Shown here one piece after another: positions 8,921 through 11,276 of a stretch of 11,276 bases of DNA; position 1 is the first letter of the stretch; each line of letters opens with the position of its first letter. The position numbers and the translations under genes were made by a program. The stretch comes from Rhodospirillales bacterium RIFCSPLOWO2_12_FULL_67_15. Its GTDB lineage: Bacteria; Pseudomonadota; Alphaproteobacteria; Rhodospirillales; 2-12-FULL-67-15. The notes under the pieces are model-generated. The model worked only from the letters and a program-made list of their open reading frames with translations. It ran no database searches and was not told the DNA's origin. The stretch is from contig MIAC01000266.1 in assembly GCA_001830475.1 (NCBI GenBank), positions 12,396-23,671 of the forward strand, read 5' to 3'.

Positions 8921-9397
8921 ATGGGTGCGTCCGACTACTTCGCAGAACTGTATGTCGCCGGAAGATTTGCCGAGGCGGGTTGGAATGTTTACTTCCCTCA
9001 CCGCGACATAGGCTTCGATTTCATCGTGTCAAAATCAGTTAATCATGGCAGCCCTATCCTCAGACCCGTTCAGGTCAAGGGTAAGTACCCCACCTCAGCG
9101 AAAGTCAATAAGGTCACCTACGGTTATGTTGGACGACTCGCGCAGATTCATCCTGAGATGGTGTTAGCCATACCGTTCTTTTTGGCGGGTTCATCCGACC
9201 CGCCTGTCTGCACCGCGTACATGCCATTTTCGTTGATACGACGTCACCGGAGGCGCGGTTATCGCTGTGAACCGGCGTCGTTTAAGTCGGGTGTTCCGGA
9301 ACCGCGCCGTGATTTTAAGCGATTCTTTGATTCCAGCGGGTTACAGCTATTGGAAGCTGCGTCGTGGGAAGACAGCGGCGTCCAGAGCGACCATTGA
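8921..9397 (+). CDS. Uncharacterised PD-(D/E)XK nuclease-like protein, low GC
   Basis: This encodes 158 residues, with AGGAG at 8911-8915 five bases before the ATG. I do not recognise a named family. The N-terminal half has the order expected of the restriction-endonuclease-like fold: a first helix with Glu9 (SDYFAELYVAGRFAEAGW), then Asp33 in IGFDFIV, then Gln51 and Lys53 in RPVQVKGKY. This is the E...D...QxK pattern also seen in DUF4365-like proteins. The C-terminal half (about 95-158) is rich in Arg and aromatic residues (RRHRRRGYR, DFKRFFD). Base composition differs sharply: a hand count over 8941-9240 gives 157 of 300 G+C (52%), while 8641-8700 in the gene before gives 44 of 60 (73%). 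That points to recent transfer. It lies 22 bp after the dehydrogenase and next to two toxin-antitoxin pairs, so a defence or element-maintenance role is plausible but unproven. Confidence 0.75.
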   Translation: MGASDYFAELYVAGRFAEAGWNVYFPHRDIGFDFIVSKSVNHGSPILRPVQVKGKYPTSAKVNKVTYGYVGRLAQIHPEMVLAIPFFLAGSSDPPVCTAYMPFSLIRRHRRRGYRCEPASFKSGVPEPRRDFKRFFDSSGLQLLEAASWEDSGVQSDH

Positions 9398-9423
9398 CCA
9401 GCCATACGACATTGTCTTAGTCT
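9394..9423 (+). promoter_or_regulatory. Possible promoter for the first toxin-antitoxin pair
   Basis: TTGACC (9394-9399) and TAGTCT (9418-9423) are separated by 18 bp. The -35 is good and the -10 is weak (three of six). Transcription would start near 9430, at the GTG of the toxin. Two similar hexamers, GTCTTA and GTCTAT, follow each other at 9414-9425 and could be protein-binding half-sites. Confidence 0.25.
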
Positions 9424-9430
9424 ATCATCC

Positions 9431-9754
9431 GTGCAAGTCGTCGCCACCCGCCGCTACGACCGCCAAGCGCGAAAGCTTCTGACGGCCGAGGAGAGGGCGC
9501 GCGCCGAGCTGGAAATCGCCGCGGCCCCGGAAGCGTGGCCGGTCATTCCCGGCACCGGCGGCGCGCGCAAAGCGCGGGCGGGTCGCGGCGGGAGGGGGAA
9601 AAGCGGCGGCGCGCGGATCATTTATTTCGCTATGACGGCGCGCGGTCTGCTGATTCTGCTGTATGCCTATGCCAAAGGTAAGAAGGAGAACTTGTCCGAT
9701 GCCGAGAAAAAAGAGCTCCGCGAAATCGTCAAGGCGATCCAAGCGCAGGGGTAG
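9431..9754 (+). CDS. RelE/ParE-superfamily toxin, HigB2 type
   Basis: This encodes 107 residues. The core IPGTGGARKARAGRGGRGKSGGARIIYF (39-66), followed by LLILLYAYAKGKKENLSDAEKKELREIV (73-100), is the signature of the toxin-first HigB2/Gp49-like branch of RelE toxins. These are known to cut mRNA on the ribosome. The only start in the frame is GTG at 9431: going upstream there is no ATG, GTG or TTG before a TGA at 9395-9397. No Shine-Dalgarno precedes it. The antitoxin frame begins inside the 3' end of this gene (56-bp overlap), the usual arrangement for this type. Its GC matches the host, unlike the gene upstream. The toxin and antitoxin together are expected to form an autorepressed type II module. 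Confidence 0.9.
   Translation: MQVVATRRYDRQARKLLTAEERARAELEIAAAPEAWPVIPGTGGARKARAGRGGRGKSGGARIIYFAMTARGLLILLYAYAKGKKENLSDAEKKELREIVKAIQAQG
9683..9689 (+). promoter_or_regulatory. Shine-Dalgarno that fixes the antitoxin start
   Basis: AAGGAGA lies nine bases before ATG 9699, inside the toxin coding sequence. It favours that start over the in-frame ATG at 9663, which has no ribosome site. Confidence 0.75.
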
Positions 9755-10043
9755 CGCCTTCGGCCGCGCCCTCATCGCCTCGGCGAGGGAGGCGCTCGCC
9801 CACGTCCGGGGCGAGATCGAGTTGCCGACTTACGAAATCCGCGTGCCGTCGGACGCGGAAGTCGCCCGCATCCGCCGCCGCCTGGGGTTGAGCCAGGCGG
9901 CGTTCGCGCGCGCCTTCGGCCTCGACGTGACTGCGGTCCACGCCTGGGAGCAGGGACGGCGCCGCCCCGACCGCGCCGCGCGCATCCTGCTCGCCGTCAT
10001 CGCCAAGGAGCCCCTCGCCGTGCGCCGCGCCCTGGCGGCGTGA
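9699..10043 (+). CDS. XRE-family HTH antitoxin partner of the HigB2-type toxin
   Basis: This encodes 114 residues from ATG 9699. The C-terminal half is a Cro/C1-type helix-turn-helix (about 53-100): VARIRRRLGLSQAAFARAFGLDVTAVHAWEQGRRRP, the form typical of antitoxins paired with HigB2-like toxins. Such proteins neutralise the toxin and repress their own operon. The segment ALAHVRGEIELPTYEIRVP (about 32-50) matches the family's linker region. The N-terminus has a very basic stretch, RKKSSAKSSRRSKRRG (3-18), which overlaps the toxin gene in another frame, so its composition may partly be forced by the overlap. An upstream in-frame ATG at 9663 would add 12 residues without homology. The gene ends 18 bp before the left copy of the 43-bp repeat. 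Confidence 0.9.
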   Translation: MPRKKSSAKSSRRSKRRGSAFGRALIASAREALAHVRGEIELPTYEIRVPSDAEVARIRRRLGLSQAAFARAFGLDVTAVHAWEQGRRRPDRAARILLAVIAKEPLAVRRALAA

Positions 10044-10061
10044 AAATCGAAGCTTGGTCCC

Positions 10062-10104
10062 GCCCCCAAAACGAAACCGTCCGGAACGGCGTCCCGGGCG
10101 GCGC
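10062..10104. repeat. 43-bp direct repeat, left copy (decayed terminator)
   Basis: This is identical at 41 of 43 positions to 10765-10807. The differences are T at 10080 (C in the right copy) and C at 10093 (T in the right copy). It contains the same hairpin arms, CCGTCCGGAAC and GTCCCGGGCGG, around loop GGC. Read on the minus strand, the two changes leave one C-A mismatch and one G-U wobble, so the stem is weakened. The T-rich tail needed for termination lies on the minus strand, but no minus-strand gene ends here. It looks like an orphan copy of the terminator of the Bax-inhibitor gene. Confidence 0.9.
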
Positions 10105-10132
10105 CGGTCCGCACGTCCGAGGGTAAAGCGGC

Positions 10133-10164
10133 GATTGTAAGCTGAGAGGTGACGGGTTACACTC
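10133..10164 (+). promoter_or_regulatory. higBA promoter overlapped by an inverted-repeat operator
   Basis: The -35 TTGTAA (10135-10140) and -10 TACACT (10158-10163) have a 17-bp spacer. Arms 10133-10142 and 10155-10164 are complementary at 8 of 10 positions, with TGTAA and TTACA at the core. Their centres are 22 bp apart, about two helical turns. This is the placement expected of a HigA or HigB-HigA binding site. Transcription would start near 10170, at the first base of higB. Confidence 0.5.
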
Positions 10165-10169
10165 CGGCG

Positions 10170-10448
10170 ATGATTGCCGGCTTCCGTCACAAGGGCCTCA
10201 AACTCCTGTTCGAGAAAGGGGATCGGCGGAAGGTGCACCCGGAGCACGTGGACAAGATCGAGCGCGTTCTTGCTCGTCTCGACGAGGCGTCCGAGGTTGG
10301 CGACATGAATCTGCCCGGATTCCGGCTGCATCCCTTGAAAGGCGATCTTGCGGGTTTTTGGTCGGTCGCGGTTTCCGGCAACTGGCGGATCGTCTTCCGT
10401 TTCGGAGGCGGCCACGCCGGCGACGTGGACCTGATCGACTACCATTAG
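10170..10448 (+). CDS. higB: HigB toxin (RelE-type mRNA endonuclease)
   Basis: This encodes 92 residues from the ATG at 10170. HigB cuts mRNA in the ribosome. The family core is nearly complete: IAGFRHKGLKLLFEKGD at the start, LPGFRLHPLKGDLAGFWSVAVSGNWRIVFRF (48-78), and the C-terminal VDLIDYH. Lys57, Asp90, Tyr91 and His92 fall at the numbers I recall for the active-site residues of Proteus HigB, also 92 residues long. This supports this start over the GTG at 10149, which would add seven unrelated residues. No Shine-Dalgarno precedes the ATG, and the predicted promoter would give a leaderless message. The toxin stop overlaps the strong Shine-Dalgarno of the antitoxin gene 12 bp downstream. 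The pair is expected to be autoregulated through HigA. Confidence 0.94.
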   Translation: MIAGFRHKGLKLLFEKGDRRKVHPEHVDKIERVLARLDEASEVGDMNLPGFRLHPLKGDLAGFWSVAVSGNWRIVFRFGGGHAGDVDLIDYH

Positions 10449-10460
10449 GAGGATGGATCG

Positions 10461-10751
10461 ATGGCGATGAAGAATCCGCCGCATCCGGGGCTGTCCGTTC
10501 GATACGACTGCCTGGAACCCCTGGAACTGAGTGTGACCGAAGCCGCGCGCAAGCTCGGCGTCAGCCGCAAGCAGCTTTCCGACATCGTGAACGGCCATTC
10601 GGGCATCTCGCCCGAGATGGCGATCAGGCTCGACAAGGCGTTCGGCGGCGGCGCGGATACGTGGCTGCGCCTGCAGGCGGCCTACGACCTCGCCCGGGCC
10701 AGGAAGACCGCGAACCGGATCAAGGTTGGGCGGCTGACGAAAGCCGCTTGA
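10461..10751 (+). CDS. higA: HigA antitoxin (XRE-type HTH)
   Basis: This encodes 96 residues. The N-terminus [57 protein letters not shown] is the HigA/VapI pattern, with the helix-turn-helix about 24-48. It is followed by the family tail [20 protein letters not shown]. HigA binds and blocks HigB and represses the operon. Translation is driven by a perfect AGGAGG at 10447-10452, eight bases before the ATG and overlapping the higB stop (10446-10448). The antitoxin should therefore be made efficiently and coupled to toxin translation. The gene ends 13 bp before the right copy of the 43-bp repeat and converges on the Bax-inhibitor gene. Usual length for the family is about 95-105 residues, so it is intact. 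Confidence 0.95.
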   Translation: MAMKNPPHPGLSVRYDCLEPLELSVTEAARKLGVSRKQLSDIVNGHSGISPEMAIRLDKAFGGGADTWLRLQAAYDLARARKTANRIKVGRLTKAA

Positions 10752-10764
10752 TCCGCGCGCGCCG

Positions 10765-10807
10765 GCCCCCAAAACGAAACCGCCCGGAACGGCGTTCCGG
10801 GCGGCGC
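10765..10807. repeat. 43-bp direct repeat, right copy
   Basis: This is the partner of 10062-10104 (41 of 43 identical). The two copies bracket higBA in a unit with a 703-bp period. It contains the intact terminator of the minus-strand gene. A further short match, TCCGAG followed by GTAA, lies to the right of both copies (10116-10126 and 10812-10823) with different spacing. This suggests the duplicated segment once reached a little further. Confidence 0.9.
10771..10804 (-). terminator. Intrinsic terminator of the Bax-inhibitor-1 gene
   Basis: On the minus strand a perfect 11-bp stem (CCGCCCGGAAC, loop GCC, GTTCCGGGCGG) is followed by TTTCGTTTT. It begins 27 bases after the stop of the minus-strand gene. 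On the plus strand the stem is followed by CGCGTTATCC, without a T-run, so it is probably one-directional. Confidence 0.85.
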
Positions 10808-10831
10808 GTTATCCGAGACGTAAGTTTCGGT

Positions 10832-11276
10832 TCAGCGGCGTTCGCCGAACAGCTGGAGCAGCATCACGAAGATGTTGATGAAGTCGAGATAGAGCTTGAG
10901 CGCGCCGAGAATGGCCTTCTTGCCGGAAACCTCGGCGTCGTCGCTTTCGAGGTAGATCGACTTGATCTCCTGGGTGTCGTAGGCGGTGAGGCCGACGAAC
11001 ACCAGCACGCCGACCACCGACACCACGAACTGCAGCGCCGCGCTTTGCAGGAACAGGTTGACGACGGCGGCGATGATGATGCCGATCAGGCCCATCGTCA
11101 GGAACGAGCCGAAGCCGGAGAGATCGCGCTTGGTGGTGTAGCCGTAAAGGCTCATGCCCCCGAAGGTCGCGGCGGTGATGAAGAAGACGCGCGCGATGCT
11201 CGCGCCGGTGAAGACGAGGAAGATGTTGGCGAGCGAAAGCCCCATCAGCGCCGAATAGACCCAGAACATGGTCTGG
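10832..11276 (-). CDS. Bax inhibitor-1/YccA family membrane protein, N-terminus missing
   Basis: This runs off the right edge; 147 residues and the stop are visible, and the family is usually about 230-260 residues. It is an inner-membrane protein of the UPF0005/BI-1 family, whose studied bacterial member YetJ is a pH-dependent calcium leak channel. The visible part has about five hydrophobic segments: SALMGLSLANIFLVFTG, ARVFFITAATFGGMSLYGY, FLTMGLIGIIIAAVVNLFL, LQFVVSVVGVLVFVGLTAY and the C-terminal LYLDFINIFVMLLQLFG. Asp in GLTAYDTQ and Asp in KLYLDFIN correspond to the two conserved acidic residues of the YetJ-type pore. The ATG at 11269 is internal, because homology continues to the edge. 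The gene ends at a strong terminator and converges with higBA. It is probably a core gene marking the right border of the accessory islet. Confidence 0.93.
   Translation of the reverse strand, partial: QTMFWVYSALMGLSLANIFLVFTGASIARVFFITAATFGGMSLYGYTTKRDLSGFGSFLTMGLIGIIIAAVVNLFLQSAALQFVVSVVGVLVFVGLTAYDTQEIKSIYLESDDAEVSGKKAILGALKLYLDFINIFVMLLQLFGERR

Noticed and set aside
9267..9482. 71-residue frame between the nuclease-like gene and the toxin
   Set aside because: It overlaps both real genes in another frame, has no ribosome site and shows no family pattern.
10149..10169. Longer HigB start at GTG 10149
   Set aside because: The added seven residues have no counterpart in HigB, and the start would fall inside the predicted promoter. 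ATG 10170 gives the standard 92 residues.
8921..10807. CRISPR array or transposon ends in the accessory islet
   Set aside because: There are only two repeat copies, 703 bp apart, with genes between them. No regularly spaced repeats, transposase or terminal inverted repeats were seen.

Overview
This window is GC-rich chromosomal DNA that looks alphaproteobacterial, most likely of the Rhodospirillales type. The basis is the protein style of TruB, S15, PNPase, FabA, FabB and FabI, and GC that reaches about 73% in a hand-counted stretch near 8.65 kb. No 16S or other direct taxonomic marker is present, so the order-level guess is inference.

Layout. Positions 1-3379 hold the end of the conserved RNA/translation operon: truB (5' end outside the window), rpsO and pnp, all on + and tightly packed, with truB overlapping rpsO. 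A strong GC hairpin follows pnp. Positions 3449-6152 hold a complete fabA-fabB-fabI set: dehydratase/isomerase, ketoacyl synthase I and enoyl-ACP reductase, that is, the anaerobic unsaturated fatty acid branch plus the last step of each elongation cycle. A gene-free stretch of about 290 bp follows, then a small protein with a C-terminal J-domain. Next come two dehydrogenases (an SDR and a D-2-hydroxyacid dehydrogenase) that probably form a metabolic pair.

Positions 8921-10807 form an accessory islet. It holds a gene of about 52% GC with a PD-(D/E)XK-nuclease-like arrangement, a toxin-first RelE/HigB2-type toxin with an overlapping XRE antitoxin, and a second complete HigB-HigA module. This second module lies between two nearly identical 43-bp direct repeats. 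The right-hand repeat is the intrinsic terminator of the convergent Bax-inhibitor-1 family gene (minus strand, 10832 to the window edge). The left-hand repeat is a partly decayed orphan copy of that terminator. This suggests that higBA arrived by an event that duplicated the terminator.

The parts most worth following up are: the terminator-bracketed higBA unit; the inverted repeat that covers its promoter and whose predicted transcript would be leaderless; the contrast between toxins with no Shine-Dalgarno and antitoxins with strong ones; the low-GC nuclease-like gene; a Phe in FabI where E. coli has Tyr146; and the J-domain protein with a possible ribbon-helix-helix-like N-terminus. No rRNA, tRNA, CRISPR array or transposase was seen. 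No radically new system is evident; the islet is the best candidate for something undescribed.
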